A stretch of 64,000 nucleotides of DNA from Triticum aestivum (taxonomy: Eukaryota > Streptophyta > Magnoliopsida > Poales > Poaceae). The position numbers were made by a program, and so were the translations under genes. The notes under the pieces are model-generated. The model was given only the letters and a program-made list of their open reading frames with translations, made no database searches and was not told where the DNA came from. Below, in pieces: positions 11,924-23,381 of the stretch (its first letter is position 1; every line of letters begins with the position of its first letter). Where the stretch lies: positions 313,462,209 to 313,526,208 of the forward strand of contig NC_057802.1 in the NCBI RefSeq assembly GCF_018294505.1, given 5' to 3'.

Positions 11924-12127
11924 TTGAAGGTATATCTTTGGATCTTGCAATCGAATCTTTTTGTTTCTTGTTTTATCACTAGTTTAGTCCATAAAAGAAA
12001 ACTACAAAAAAATATGGAATTGAGGGTGCCTCATATGCTTCATCTTTTTAATATCTTTCGTGAAAATGATGGAAAAGAAAATTGTGCCCAAGTACTAGAA
12101 GAAGAATTACATAGAATGCTTGCATAA
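11924..12127 (+). pseudogene. N-terminal frame preceding the acidic ORF of element A
   Basis: This 67-codon frame ends at 12127, just before the 282-codon frame at 12133, and is in a different phase. From MELRVPHMLHLF onward it looks like the natural N-terminal part of the same protein, separated by a small indel and stop. That reading is an inference from memory of related wheat copies. Confidence 0.4.
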
Positions 12128-12132
12128 AATAT

Positions 12133-12981
12133 GTGAATGATGAGCATTATTGCAATCTTGTTAGTATGAATTCTTTGAATACCCATGATGCTAATGATAT
12201 GCAAATCCACAAGCTTGGGGATGCTATGTTTGATGAATATGATATGTTTTGTCCCCCAAGTTTTGATGAGCAAATTTATTATGATGAAAGCATGCCTCCT
12301 ATTTATGATGATTATAATGATGAAAGTGGGTTTGGAAGAGTGTCAACTTTAGGAAGTAATGATCCCACTATTTTGGAGGGTGTTGAATCTTATAATATTT
12401 ATGAAAGTGGATTTGGAGAGGTCATGACTCTATTTAGTGATGAATCCACTATTTCGGAAGAGGTTTCAATTGATTATGGGAATAAAGTTGCTATTTATGA
12501 TGATTATTATGATGATATGTATTCTATAAAGAATAATGATAACCATGGAACTTGTCATCATGATTTTAATTTTCAATTGGATTATGCCTCACATGATAGT
12601 TATTTTGTTGAGTTTGCTCCCACTACTATTCATGAGAAGAAATTTGCTTATGTGGAGAGTAATAAAAATTCTATGCTTGTGGCTCATGAAAAGAATCCTT
12701 TATGTGATGGTTATATTTTTGAATTCATTCATGATGCTATTGAAAATTATTATGAGGGAGGAACATATGCTTGTAGGAATTGCAATAATATCAAGTTTCC
12801 TCTCTATGTGCTTAAAGTTTTGAAGTTATGCTTGTTTTGCCTTCCTATGCTAGTTGATTATTGTTCCCATAAGTTGTTTGATCGCAAAATCCCTAGGCAT
12901 AGGAAGTGGGTTAGACTTAAATGTGCTAGTCATATTCTTCATGATTCTCTCTTTACGTTTCAATTCTTATCTTTTATGTGA
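12133..12981 (+). CDS. Acidic ORF of element A (unknown function)
   Basis: This uninterrupted 282-codon frame codes an Asp/Glu/Tyr-rich protein with repeated YDDYYDD- and SGFG.V.TL-like segments. A more hydrophobic and cysteine-containing C-terminal third (CLFCLPMLVDYC) follows. No RNA-binding zinc knuckle, protease or RT motif is visible. It occupies the gag position just after the primer site. Similar hypothetical proteins are very common in wheat repeat annotations. It may serve a non-autonomous family in trans, but no function is known to me. The codon usage is AT-rich like the rest of the element. Confidence 0.6.
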   Translation: MNDEHYCNLVSMNSLNTHDANDMQIHKLGDAMFDEYDMFCPPSFDEQIYYDESMPPIYDDYNDESGFGRVSTLGSNDPTILEGVESYNIYESGFGEVMTLFSDESTISEEVSIDYGNKVAIYDDYYDDMYSIKNNDNHGTCHHDFNFQLDYASHDSYFVEFAPTTIHEKKFAYVESNKNSMLVAHEKNPLCDGYIFEFIHDAIENYYEGGTYACRNCNNIKFPLYVLKVLKLCLFCLPMLVDYCSHKLFDRKIPRHRKWVRLKCASHILHDSLFTFQFLSFM

Positions 12982-13640
12982 GCATCATTGAAATCATCAT
13001 GCCTAGCTAGGGGCATTAAACGTTAGCGCTTGTTGGGAGGCAACCCAATTTTATTTTTGTTCTTTGCCTTTTGTTTCTGTTTAGTAATAAATAATTCATC
13101 TAGCCTCTGTTTAGATGTGGTTTTATTGTTTTAATTAGTGTTTGTGCCAAGTAGAACCTTTGGGAAGACTTGGGTGAAGTCTTTGCGATCTTGCTGTAAA
13201 AAACAGAAACTTTTGCGCTCACAAGATTAGCTGCCATTTTTACTGGAGAATACTTTTAGGTTGATTCTTTTTGAAGATGATTAATAGAAAAATTCCTCAG
13301 GTCCAAACAATTTATTTCAGAATATTTGGAGTTACAGAAGTATTAGAATGACACAGATTACTACAGACTGTTCTGTTTTTGACAGATTCTGTTTACATTG
13401 TGTTGTTTGCTTATTTTGATGAATCTATGAGCAGTATCGGAGGGTATGAACCATAGAGAAGTTGGAATACTGTAGATATTACACCAATATGAATTTAGAA
13501 TGAGTTCACAACAGTACCTAAGTGGTGATTTATTTTCTTATACTAACGGAGCTTACGAGTTTTCTGTTGAGTTTTCTGTTGTGAAGTTTTCATGTTTTGG
13601 GTAAAGATTCGATGACTATGGAATAAGGAGTGGCAAGAGC

Positions 13641-13728
13641 CTAAGCTTAGGGATGCCCAAGGCACCCCAAGGTAATATTCAAGGACAACCAAGAGCCTAA
13701 GCTTGGGGATGCCCCGGATGGCATCCCC
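13641..13728 (+). repeat. Two internal polypurine-like copies with hairpin
   Basis: CCTAAGCTTAGGGATGCCC (near 13640) and CCTAAGCTTGGGGATGCCCC (near 13696) resemble the terminal polypurine tract of the same element at 15828-15843. The second copy forms a perfect 9-bp hairpin, GGGGATGCC at 13705-13713 with GGCATCCCC at 13720-13728 and a 6-base loop. Confidence 0.65.
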
Positions 13729-14957
13729 TCTTTCCTCTTCGTTCATCGGTAACTTTAGTTGGAGCTATATTTTTATTCACCACATGATATGTGTTTTGCT
13801 TGGAGCGTCATTTTATTTTGTTTTGTTTTGCTTGCTGTTTGAATAAAATACCAAGATCTGAAATTCTTAAATGTTAGATAATCTTCACATAGGTACATAA
13901 TCATTCAACTACTCATTGATCTTCACTTATATCTTTTGGAGTAGTTTGTCATTTGCAATAGTGCTTCACTTATATCTTTTAGAGCACGGCGGTCATTTTA
14001 TTTTATAGAAATTATTGATCTCTCATGCTTCATTTATATTATTTTGAGAGTCTTTTAGAACAGCATGGTAATTTGCTTTGGTTATAAAATTAGTCCTAAT
14101 ATGATGGGCATCCAAGATGGGTATAATAAAACTTTCATATAAAGTGCACTGAATACTATGAGAAGTTTGATACTTGACGATTGTTTTGAGATATGAAAAT
14201 GGTAATATTAGAGTCGTGCTAGTTGAGTAATTGTGAATTTGAGAAATACTTGTGTTGAAGTTTGCAAGTCCCGTAGCATGCACGTATGGCAACCGTTGTG
14301 TAACAAATTTGAAGCACCAGGTGTTTCTTTGATTGTCGTCCTTATGAGTGGCGGTCGGGGACGAGCAATGGTCTTTTCCTACCAATCTACCCCCCTAGGA
14401 GCATGCGCGTAGTGCTTGGTTTTGATGACTTGTAGATTTTTGCAATAAGTATGTGAGTTCTTTATGACTAATGTTGAGTCCATGGATTATACGCACTCTC
14501 ACCCTTCCATCATTGCTAGCCTCTTCGGTACCGTGCATTGCCCTTTCTCACGTCGAGAGTTGGTGCAAACTTCGCCGGTGCATCCAAACCCCGTGATATA
14601 ATACGCTCTATCACGCATAAGCCTCCTTATATCTTCCTCAAAACAGCCACCATACCTACCTATTATGACATTTCCATAGCCATTCCGAGAAATATTGCCA
14701 TGCAACTTTCCACCGTTCCATTTATTATGACACGCTTCATCATTGTCATATTGCCTTGCATGATCATGTAGTTTACATCGTATTTGTGGCAAGGCCACCA
14801 TTCATAATTTTTCAAACATGTCACTCTTGTTTCATTGCACATCCCGGTACACCGCCGGAGGCATTCATATAGAGTCATACTTTGTTCTAGTATCGAGTTG
14901 TAATCTTTGAGTTGTAAATAAATAGAAGTGTGATGATCATCATTAATAGAGCATTGT

Positions 14958-15056
14958 CCCCAAAAAAAAAGAAAAAAGGGAAAGGCCAAATAAAAAAGGA
15001 AGGCCCAAAAAAACAAAAAAACAAAAAGAAAAAAGAAAAAAAAGAAATAAAAGGGA
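14958..15056 (+). repeat. A-rich purine tract in element A
   Basis: A run of A with interspersed G and few C covers about 100 bases. It makes long Lys-rich or Phe-rich artefact frames on the two strands. No gene is called here. Confidence 0.6.
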
Positions 15057-15827
15057 CAATGCTACTATCCTTTTTCCACACTTGTGCTTCAAAATAGCAC
15101 CATGATCTTCATGGTAGAGAGTCTCTTATATTGTCACTTCCATATACTAGTGGGGATTTTTCATTATAGAACTTGGCTTGTATATTCCAACAATGGGCTT
15201 CCTCAAATGCCCTAGGTCTTCGTGAGCAAGCAAGTTGGATGCACTCCCACTTAGTTTCTTTTGTTGAGCTTTCATACATTTATAGCTCTAGTGCATCAGT
15301 TGCATGGCAATCCCTACTCCTCGCATTGACATCAATTGATGGGCATCTCCATAGCCCGTTGATTAGCGGCGTCAATGTGAGACTTTCTATTTTTTTGTCT
15401 TCTCCACACAACCCCCATCATCATATTCTATTCCACCCATAGTGCTATGTCCATGGCTCACGCTCATGTATTGCGTGAAAGTTGAAAAACTTTGATAATA
15501 CTAAAGTATGAAACAATTGCTTGGCTTGTCATTGGGGTTGTGCATGATGAGAGCATTTTTGTCTGACGAAAATGAAGCATGGCCAAACTGTATGATTTTG
15601 TAGGGATGAGCTTTCTTTGGCTATGTTATTTTGAGAAGACATAATTGCTTGGTTAGTATGCTTGAAGTATTATTATTTTTATGTCAATATTAAACTTTTG
15701 TCTTGAATCTTATGGATCTGAATATTCTTGCCACAATAAAGAAGATTACATTGATAAATATGTTAGGTGGCATTCCACATAAAAAATTCTGTTTTTATCA
15801 TTTACCTACTCGAGGACAAGCAGGAAT

Positions 15828-15843
15828 TAAGCTTGGGGATGCT
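15828..15843 (+). promoter_or_regulatory. Polypurine tract of element A
   Basis: TTAAGCTTGGGGATGC lies directly before the right LTR, as expected for the plus-strand primer of reverse transcription. Confidence 0.7.
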
Positions 15844-16438
15844 TGATACGTCTCCAACGTATCTATAATTTTTCATTGTTCCATGCTATTATATTATCCA
15901 TCTAGGATGTTTTATATGCATTTATATGCTATTTTATATGATTTTTGGGACTAACCTATTAATCTAGAGCCCAGTGCCAGTTTCTGTTTTTTCCTTGTTT
16001 TTGAGTACCGCAGAAAAGGAAAACCAAATGGAGTCCAATTGACCTGAAATTTCACGGAGATTATTTTTGGACTAGAAGAAGCCCACGGAGCAACAGAGAT
16101 GGGCCAGAAGAGTCCCGAGGCACCCACGAGGGTGGGGGGCACGCCCTACCCCCATGGGCGCCCCCTACCTCGTGTCCGCCTCGGAGACCCCCCTGACTTG
16201 TTCCCGACGCCAACACCTCTTATATATACCCAAAATTCCAGAACATAACCTAGATCGGGAGTTCCGCCGCCGCAAGCCTCTGTAGCCACCAAAAACCAAT
16301 CGGAACCCTGTTCCGTCACCCTGTCGGAGGGGGGATCTCTCACCGGTGGCCATCTTCATCATCCCGGCGCTCTCCATGACGAGGAGGGAGTAGTTCACCC
16401 TCGGGGCACAGGGTATGTACCAGTAGCTATGTGTTTGA

Positions 16439-16469
<31 letters not shown>

Positions 16470-16735
16470 ATCTCTCGTGTTATTGATTTGGCACGATCTT
16501 GATGTATCGCGAGCTTTGCTATTATAGTTGGATCTTATGATGTTTCTCCCCCTCTATCTCTTGTAATGGATTAAGTTTTCCCTTTGAAGTTATCTTATCG
16601 GATTGAGTCTTTAAGGATTTGAGAACACTTGATGTATGTCTTGCGTGGGATACCCGTGGTGACAATGGGGTATTCTATTGATTCACTTGATGTATGTTTT
16701 GGTGATCAACTTGCGGGTTCCGTGACCTTGGGAAT
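15844..16735 (+). repeat. Right LTR of element A, first part
   Basis: The LTR begins TGATACGTCTCC and is collinear with 10232 onward until GGAAT at 16731-16735, the target duplication of element B. A CT microsatellite at about 16439-16471 is longer than in the left LTR. The GC-rich motif is expanded near 16128-16172. Confidence 0.85.
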
Positions 16736-18199
16736 TGATACGTCCATTTTGCATCATGCTTTTATATCGATATTTATTGCAATATGGGCTGTTATTACAC
16801 GTTATGTCACAATACTTATGCCTATTCTCTCTTATTTTACAAGGTTTACATAAGGAGGGAGAATGCCGGCAGCTGGAATTCTGGGCTGGAAAAGGAGCAA
16901 ATATTAGAGACCTATTTTGGACAACTCCAAACAGTCCTGAAACTCCACGAAAGTCATTTTTGGAAATAATAAAAAATACTGAACGAAAGAAATACGTCAG
17001 GGGGGCCACCACCTGCCCACGAGGGTGGGGGCGCGCCCTACCCCCCAGGGTGCGCCCCCCTGCCTTGTGGGCCCCCTGTTGGCTCTCCAGTGGCCATCTT
17101 CTGCTATATGAAGTCTTTCGTCGAGGAAAAAATCATAAGCAACCTTTCGGGACGAGACTCCGCCGCCACGAGGCGGAACCAATCTAGGGCTCCGGCAGAG
17201 CTGTTCTGTCGGGGACACTTCCCTCCGGGAGGGGGAAATCATCGCCATCGTCATCACCAACGCTCCTCTCATCGGGAGAGGGCAATCTCCATCAACATCT
17301 TCACCAGCTCCATCTCCTCTCAAAACCCTAGTTCATCTCTTGTATCCAATTCTTGTCTCCAAGTCCGGGATTGATACTAGTAGGTTGCTAGTAGTGTTGA
17401 TTACTCCTTGTAGTTGATGCTAGTTGGTTTATTTGGTGGAAGATCATATGTTCAGATCCTATATGCATATTAATACCCCTCTGATTATGAACATGAATAT
17501 GCTTTGTGAGTAGTTACGTTTGTTCCTGAGGACATGGGAGAAGTCTTGCTATTAGTAGTCATGTGAATTTGGTATTCGTTCGATATTTTGATGAGATGTA
17601 TGTTGTCTATCCTCTAGTGGTGTTATGTGAACGTCGACTACATAACACTTCACCATTATTTGGGCCTAGAGGAAGGCATTAGGAAGTAATAAGTTGATGA
17701 TGGGTTGCTAGAGTGACAGAAGCTTGAACCCTAGTTTGGTTAGGTTTACCTTAATACTTTTGTTGTAGTTGCGGATGCTTGCAATAGAGGTTAATCATAA
17801 GTGGGATGATTGTTCAAGTAAGAACAGCACCCAAGCACCGGTCCACCCACATATCAAATTGTCGAAGTACCGAACCCGAATCATATGAACGTGATGAAAA
17901 CTAGCTTGACGATAATTCCCATGTGTCCTCGGGAACGTTTTCCTTTATATAAGAGTTTGTCCAGGCTTGTCCTTTGCTACAAGAAGGATTGGGCCACCTT
18001 GCTGCACTTTATTTACTTTTGTTACTTGTTGCTCGTTACAAATTATCCTATCACAAAACTATCTGTTACCACTTATTTCAGTACTTGCAGAGAATACCTT
18101 GCTGAAAACCGCTTATCATTTCCTTCTGCTCCTCGTTGGGTTCGACACTCTTACTTATCGAAAGGACTACGATAGATCCCCTACACTTGTGGGTCATCA
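16736..18199 (+). repeat. Left LTR of element B
   Basis: The LTR starts TGATACGTCCATTTTGCATC and ends GTGGGTCATCA. It carries a GC-rich imperfect hairpin near 17016-17072 followed by a TATATGAAGTC stretch near 17105. It lacks a segment of about 47 bases present in the right LTR near 26358-26405. Confidence 0.88.
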
Positions 18200-18210
18200 A
18201 GACTCTTTTC

Positions 18211-18228
18211 TGGCGCCGTTGCCGGGGA
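18211..18228 (+). promoter_or_regulatory. Primer binding site of element B
   Basis: TGGCGCCGTTGCCGGGGA lies 11 bases after the LTR. It is the Athila-clade site thought to pair with tRNA-Asp. Confidence 0.8.
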
Positions 18229-18305
18229 GTGAAGCGCCTTTGGTAGGTGGAATTTGGTAAGGAAAAATTTATATAGTGTGCTGAAATTTACTGTCACTTT
18301 TTACT

Positions 18306-20621
18306 ATGGAAAGTAATCCTCTGAGGGGCTTGTTCGGGGTATCTTCACCCCGACCAGTAGAGCAAAGATTTGCTCCTCAACCTACTCAACCTACTGAAAA
18401 TGAAAATGAAAATGAAAATGTCCACTTTGAAATTCCTTCGGGTATGTTAGAAAAACTGCTAGCTAATCCTTTTGTAGGAGATGGAACAAAGCATCCTGAT
18501 GAGCACCTAATATATGTGGATGAAGTTTGTGGATTATTTAAGCTTGCAGGTATACCCGGTGATGTTGTTAAGAGGAAGGTCTTCCCTTTATCTTTGAAGG
18601 TAGATGCATCGACATGGTATAGGCTATGTGATGATACGGGGTCATGGAACTATAAACGATTGAAATTGGAATTTCATCAGAAATTTTATCCTATGCATCT
18701 TGTTCATCTTGATCGCAATTATATATATAATTTTTGGCCTCGCGAAGGAGAAAGAATCGCTCAAGCTTGGGGGATGCTTAAATCAATGTTATATTCATGC
18801 CCCAATCATGAGCTCTCAAGAGAAATAATTATTCAAAGTTTTTATGCTCGCCTTTCTGATAACAATCGCACCATGCTCGATACTTCTTGTGCTGGCTCTT
18901 TTATGATGAAGACTATTGAATTCAAATGGAATTTATTGGATAGAATTAAACGCAACTCTGAAGATTGGGATCTCGACGAAGGTAAGGAGTCAGGTAGGAC
19001 ACCTAAGTTTGATTGTGTTAAATCTTTTATGGATACCGATGTTTTCCGTAAATTTAGCACTAAATATGGACTTGACTCTGAGATAGTAGCTTCATTCTGT
19101 GAATCTTTTGCTACTTATGTTGATCTCCCCAAGGAGAAGTGGTTTAAATATCATCCTCCCATAGAAGTAAAAGTAGCTGCACCTATTAAAGTTGAAGAAA
19201 AGACTATCACTTATAATGATCTTGTTGTTCCTACTTCTTATGTTGAGAAACCACCTTTCCCTATTAGGATAAAGGATCATGCTAAAGCTTCAACTGTGGT
19301 TCGTAAAAGCAATATTAGAACTTATACACCTCCTGACCAAATTAAAGTTGAACCTAATATTGCTATTGTTAAAGATCTCTTGTCTGATAATATTGATGGG
19401 CGTGTTATTCATTTCCGTGATGAAACTGCTAGAATTGCCAAACCTTGTGCTAAAGATAAACATAGGCCTGTGGTAGGCATGCCTGTTATTTCTGTTAAAA
19501 TAGGAGATCATTGTTATCATGGCTTATGTGATATGGGTGCTAGTGCTAGTGCCATACCTATTAACTTATACAAAGAAATTAAGCATGATATTGCACCTGC
19601 TGAGTTAGAAGATATTGATGTTACAATTAAACTTGCCAATAGAGATACTATTTCACCAATGGGAATTGTTAGAGATGTTGAAGTCTTGTGCGGGAAAACT
19701 AAATATCCTGCTGATTTTCCTGTTCTTGGTTCCCCACAAGATAGCTTTTGTCCCATTATATTTGGTAGACCCTTCTTGAACACCGTTAATGCTAAGATAG
19801 ACTGCGAAAAGGATGTTGTTACTATTGGTTTGGGTGATATGTCTCATGAGTTTAATTTCTCTAAATTTCGTAGACAACACCGTGAAGAAGAATTACCTAG
19901 TAAGGATGAAATTATTGGTCTTGCTTCTATTGCCGTACCTCCTAGTGATCCTTTAGAACAATATTTGCTAGACCATGAAAATGATATGTTTATGAATGAA
20001 AGGAGGGAAATAGATGAAGTGTTCTTTAAACAGGAACCTATCCTGAAATACAATTTGCCTGTTGAAATCCTAGGGGATCCTCCTCCACCCAAGGGTGATC
20101 CCGTGTTTGAGCTTAAACCGTTGCCTGATACTCTTAAATATGCTTATCTCGATGAGAAAAAGATATATCCTGTTATTATTAGTGCTAACCTTTCAGAGCA
20201 TGAAGAAGAGAGACTATTGAAAACTCTGAAGAAGCACCGTGCTGCTATTGGATATACTCTTGATGATCTTAAGGGCATTAGTCCCACTCTATGTCAACAT
20301 AAAATAAATTTGGAAGAAGATGCCAAACCAGTTCATGATCATCAACGAAGGCTGAATCCTAAGATGAAAGAAGTGGTAAGAAAAGAAATACTAAAGCTCC
20401 TTGAGGCAGGTATAATTTATCTCATTGCTGATAGTCAGTGGGTAAGTCCTGTCCATTGTGTCCCTAAGAAGGGAGGCATTACCGTCGTTCCTAATGATAA
20501 AGATGAATTGATTCCGCAAAGAATTATTACAGGTTATAGGATGGTAATTGATTTCCGCAAATTAAATAAAGCTACTAAGAAAGATCATTACCCCTTACCT
20601 TTTATCGATCAAATGCTATAA
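18306..20621 (+). pseudogene. Element B gag-protease and N-terminal RT
   Basis: The frame starts at ATG 18306. It contains a capsid-type Retrotrans_gag region (residues about 40-220) and an aspartic protease with GLCDMGASASAIP around residue 409. The start of reverse transcriptase follows, with WVSPVHCVPKKGG and DYPLP-like DHYPLPFID motifs. It ends at an in-frame TAA at 20619-20621, inside RT. The following sequence stays in the same frame, so this is a nonsense change, not the natural end. A short NENENEN run sits near residues 31-37. No CCHC zinc knuckle is visible. Confidence 0.85.
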
Positions 20622-21561
20622 ATATTATCCAAACATACACATTTTTGCTTTCTAGATGGTTATTCTGGTTTCTCTCAAATACCTGTGTCAGCCAACGATC
20701 AATCTAAAACTACTTTTACTTGCCCTTTTGGTACTTTTTCTTATAGACATATGCCTTTTGGTTTATGTAATGCACCTGCTACCTTTCAAAGATGCATGAT
20801 GGCTATATTATCTGACTTCTGTGAAAAGATTTGTGAGGTTTTCATGGACGACTTCTCCGTCTATGGATCCTCTTTTGATGATTGCTTGAGCAACCTTGAT
20901 CGAGTTTTGCAGAGATGTGAAGAAACTAATCTTGTCTTGAATTGGGAAAAGTGCCACTTTATGGTTAATGAAGGTATTGTCTTGGGGCATAAAGTTTCTG
21001 AAAGAGGTATTGAGGTTGATAAAGCCAAGGTTGATGCTATTGAAAAGATGCCATGTCCCAAGGACATCAAAGGTATAAGAAGTTTCCTTGGTCACGCTGG
21101 TTTTTATAGGAGGTTCATTAAGGACTTCTCAAAAATTTCTCGGCCTCTGACTAATTTATTACAAAAAGATATACCATTTGTCTTTGATGATGATTGTGTA
21201 GAAGCATTTGAAATACATAAGAAAGCATTGATCTCTGCACCTATTGTTCAGCCACCTGATTGGAATTTACCCTTTGAAATTATGTGTGATGCTAGTGATT
21301 ATGCTGTAGGTGCTGTTCTAGGGCAAAGAGTTGATAAGAAATTAAATGTTATTCAATATGCTAGTAAGACTCTAGACAATGCTCAAAGAAATTATGCTAC
21401 TACTGAAAAAGAATTCTTAGCAGTTGTATTTGCTTGTGATAAGTTCAGACCTTATATTGTTGATTCTAAAGTAACTATTCACACGGATCATGCTGCTATT
21501 AAATATCTTATGGAAAAGAACGATGCTAAACCTAGACTTATTAGATGGGTTCCCCTGCTAC
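20622..21561 (+). pseudogene. Element B RT and RNase H part
   Basis: This is the same frame as the preceding segment. It contains [13 protein letters not shown] and the catalytic FMDDFSVYG box (20841-20867), then RNase H motifs [15 protein letters not shown] and TEKEFLAVV and [12 protein letters not shown] single-base loss near 21562 moves the true frame, so the open frame continuing to 21632 is spurious after that point. Confidence 0.85.
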
Positions 21562-22807
21562 AAAATTTGATTTGCATATTGTTGATAGAAAGGGAGCTGA
21601 GAACCCCGTTGCAGACAACTTGTCTAGGTTAGAAAATGTTCTTGATGACCCACTACCTATTGATGATAGCTTTCCTGATGAGCAATTAAATGTTATAAAT
21701 GCCTCTCGTAGTACTCCGTGGTATGCTGATTATGCTAATTATATCGTGGCTAAATTTATACCACCTAGTTTCACATACCAGCAAAAGAAAAAGTTTTTCT
21801 ATGATTTGAGACATTACTTTTGGGATGACCCACATCTTTATAAAGAAGGAGTAGATGGTGTTATTAGATGTTGTGTACCTGAGCATGAACAGGAACAGAT
21901 CCTACACAAGTGTCACTCTGAGGCTTATGGAGGACACCACGCTGGAGATAGAACTGCACATAAGGTATTGCAATCTGGTTTTTATTGGCCTACTCTCTTC
22001 AAGGATGCTCGTAAGTTTGTCTTATCTTGTGATGAATGCCAAAGAATTGGTAACATTAGTAGACGTCAAGAAATGCCTATGAATTATTCACTTGTTATTG
22101 AACCATTTGATGTTTGGGGCTTTGATTATATGGGACCTTTTCCTGCCTCTAATGGTTATACACATATTTTAGTTGCTGTTGATTACATTACTAAGTGGGT
22201 AGAAGCTATTCCAACTAGTAGTGCTGATCATAAACATTCTATTAAAATGCTTAAAGAGGTTATTTTTCCGAGGTTTGGAGTCCCTAGATATTTAATGACT
22301 GATGGTGGTTCACATTTTATTCATGGTGCTTTTCGTAAAATGCTTGCTAAGTATGATGTTAACCATAGAATTGCATCTCCTTATCACCCGCAGTCTAGTG
22401 GTCAAGTAGAATTGAGTAATAAAGAGCTCAAATTAATTTTGCAAAAGACTGTTAATAGATCTAGGAAGAATTGGTCCAAGAAACTTGATGATGCATTATG
22501 GGCCTACAGAACTGCATATAAAAATCCTATGGTTATGTCTCCGTATAAAATGGTTTACGGAAAAGCATGTCACTTACCTCTCGAACTAGAACATAAGGCT
22601 TATTGGGCTATTAAAGAGATCAACTATAATTTCAAACTTGCCGGTGAGAAAAGGTTATTTGACATTAGCTCACTTGATGAATGGAGAACCCAAGCTGATG
22701 AAAATGCCAAATTGTTTAAAGAAAAAGTTAAAAGATGGCATGACAAAAGGATACAAAAGCGTGAGTTTAACGTAGGTGATTATGTATTGCTGTACAACTC
22801 TCGTTAA
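21562..22807 (+). pseudogene. Element B integrase
   Basis: After the frameshift this frame codes [20 protein letters not shown], then an HHCC zinc-binding region (HKCHSEAYGGHH and SCDECQRIG). The integrase core follows, with D in WGFDYMGP, D in LMTDGGS and E in SGQVELS. The last two acidic residues are exactly 35 residues apart, the expected D,D-35-E spacing. The frame ends at a TAA created by a one-base loss near 22804, just after VLLYNSR. Confidence 0.87.
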
Positions 22808-23130
22808 AGTTTTTTGCAGGAAAACTTCTCTCTAAATGGGAAGGCCCTTACGTTATCGAGGAGGTCTATCATTCCGGTGCCATAAAAATCAACAACTTCG
22901 AAGGCACAAATCCGAAGGTGGTGAACGGGTAAAGAATCAAACATTATATCTCAGGTAATCCCATAAATGTTGAAACCAATGTTATTGAAACTGCAACCCC
23001 GGAGGAATACATAAGGGACACTTTCCGGAACGTTTCAGACTCCGAAAAGGAATACGTGTGTGGTACGGTAAGTAAACCAACTCCAAAACAATTTTTATGG
23101 CAATATTTCTCCGTTTTGGAATATTTAGAA
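22808..23130 (+). pseudogene. Element B polyprotein tail remnant
   Basis: Shifted frames code the usual C-terminal tail (KLLSKWEGPYVIEE, IKINNFEGTNPKVVNG). A further stop replaces a codon after the VVNG peptide near 22931, before RIKHYISG. The tail is recognisable but broken at least twice. Confidence 0.7.
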
Positions 23131-23172
23131 AAATAGAAAAATTAGAAGCAGTCCGGGAAGGACACGAGGCCT

Positions 23173-23227
23173 CCACGAGGGTGGAGGGCGCGCCCTACCC
23201 CCCTGGGCGCGCCCCCCTACCTCGTGG
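23173..23227 (+). repeat. GC-rich imperfect hairpin before the 3' ORF of B
   Basis: The arms are 23173-23195 and 23205-23227 with a 9-base loop. 20 of 23 positions pair. The same CCACGAGGGTGG...CCTCGTGG design occurs in both LTRs of B (near 17016 and 25650) and in the LTRs of A. Confidence 0.7.
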
Positions 23228-23293
23228 GCACCTCGTGTGCTCTCCGGACTTTGTTTTCTTGCACATTACGTATTTTGGTCGGTAAAAATTCAT

Positions 23294-23300
23294 TATATAA
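23294..23300 (+). promoter_or_regulatory. TATA-like box before the 3' ORF of B
   Basis: TATATAA is 82 bases upstream of the ATG at 23382 and about 65 bases downstream of the GC-rich hairpin. This order copies that of the LTR promoter region. Promoter use is an inference. Confidence 0.4.
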
Positions 23301-23381
23301 TCTCCCGAAGGTTTTGACCACGGTATCACGCAAATATCCTCTTTTTTCGTTTCGAGCTGTCCTGCTGCATATTAGAGCAAC

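Larger units (their letters stand above)
12982..15827 (+). other. Non-coding 3' half of element A interior
   Basis: About 2.8 kb lacks a credible long frame. A small hairpin TTGGG...CCCAA is at 13033-13048, right after the acidic ORF. Polypurine-like hairpins follow at 13641-13728. An almost pure purine A-rich tract is at about 14958-15056. Confidence 0.6.

Noticed and set aside
14887..15081. Phe-rich frame on the minus strand
   Set aside because: It is the complement of an A-rich tract in element A and is a low-complexity artefact.
21562..21632. Continuation of the RT/RNase H frame beyond the frameshift
   Set aside because: Similarity to the Athila polyprotein switches to another frame at about 21562, so the last codons are out of frame.
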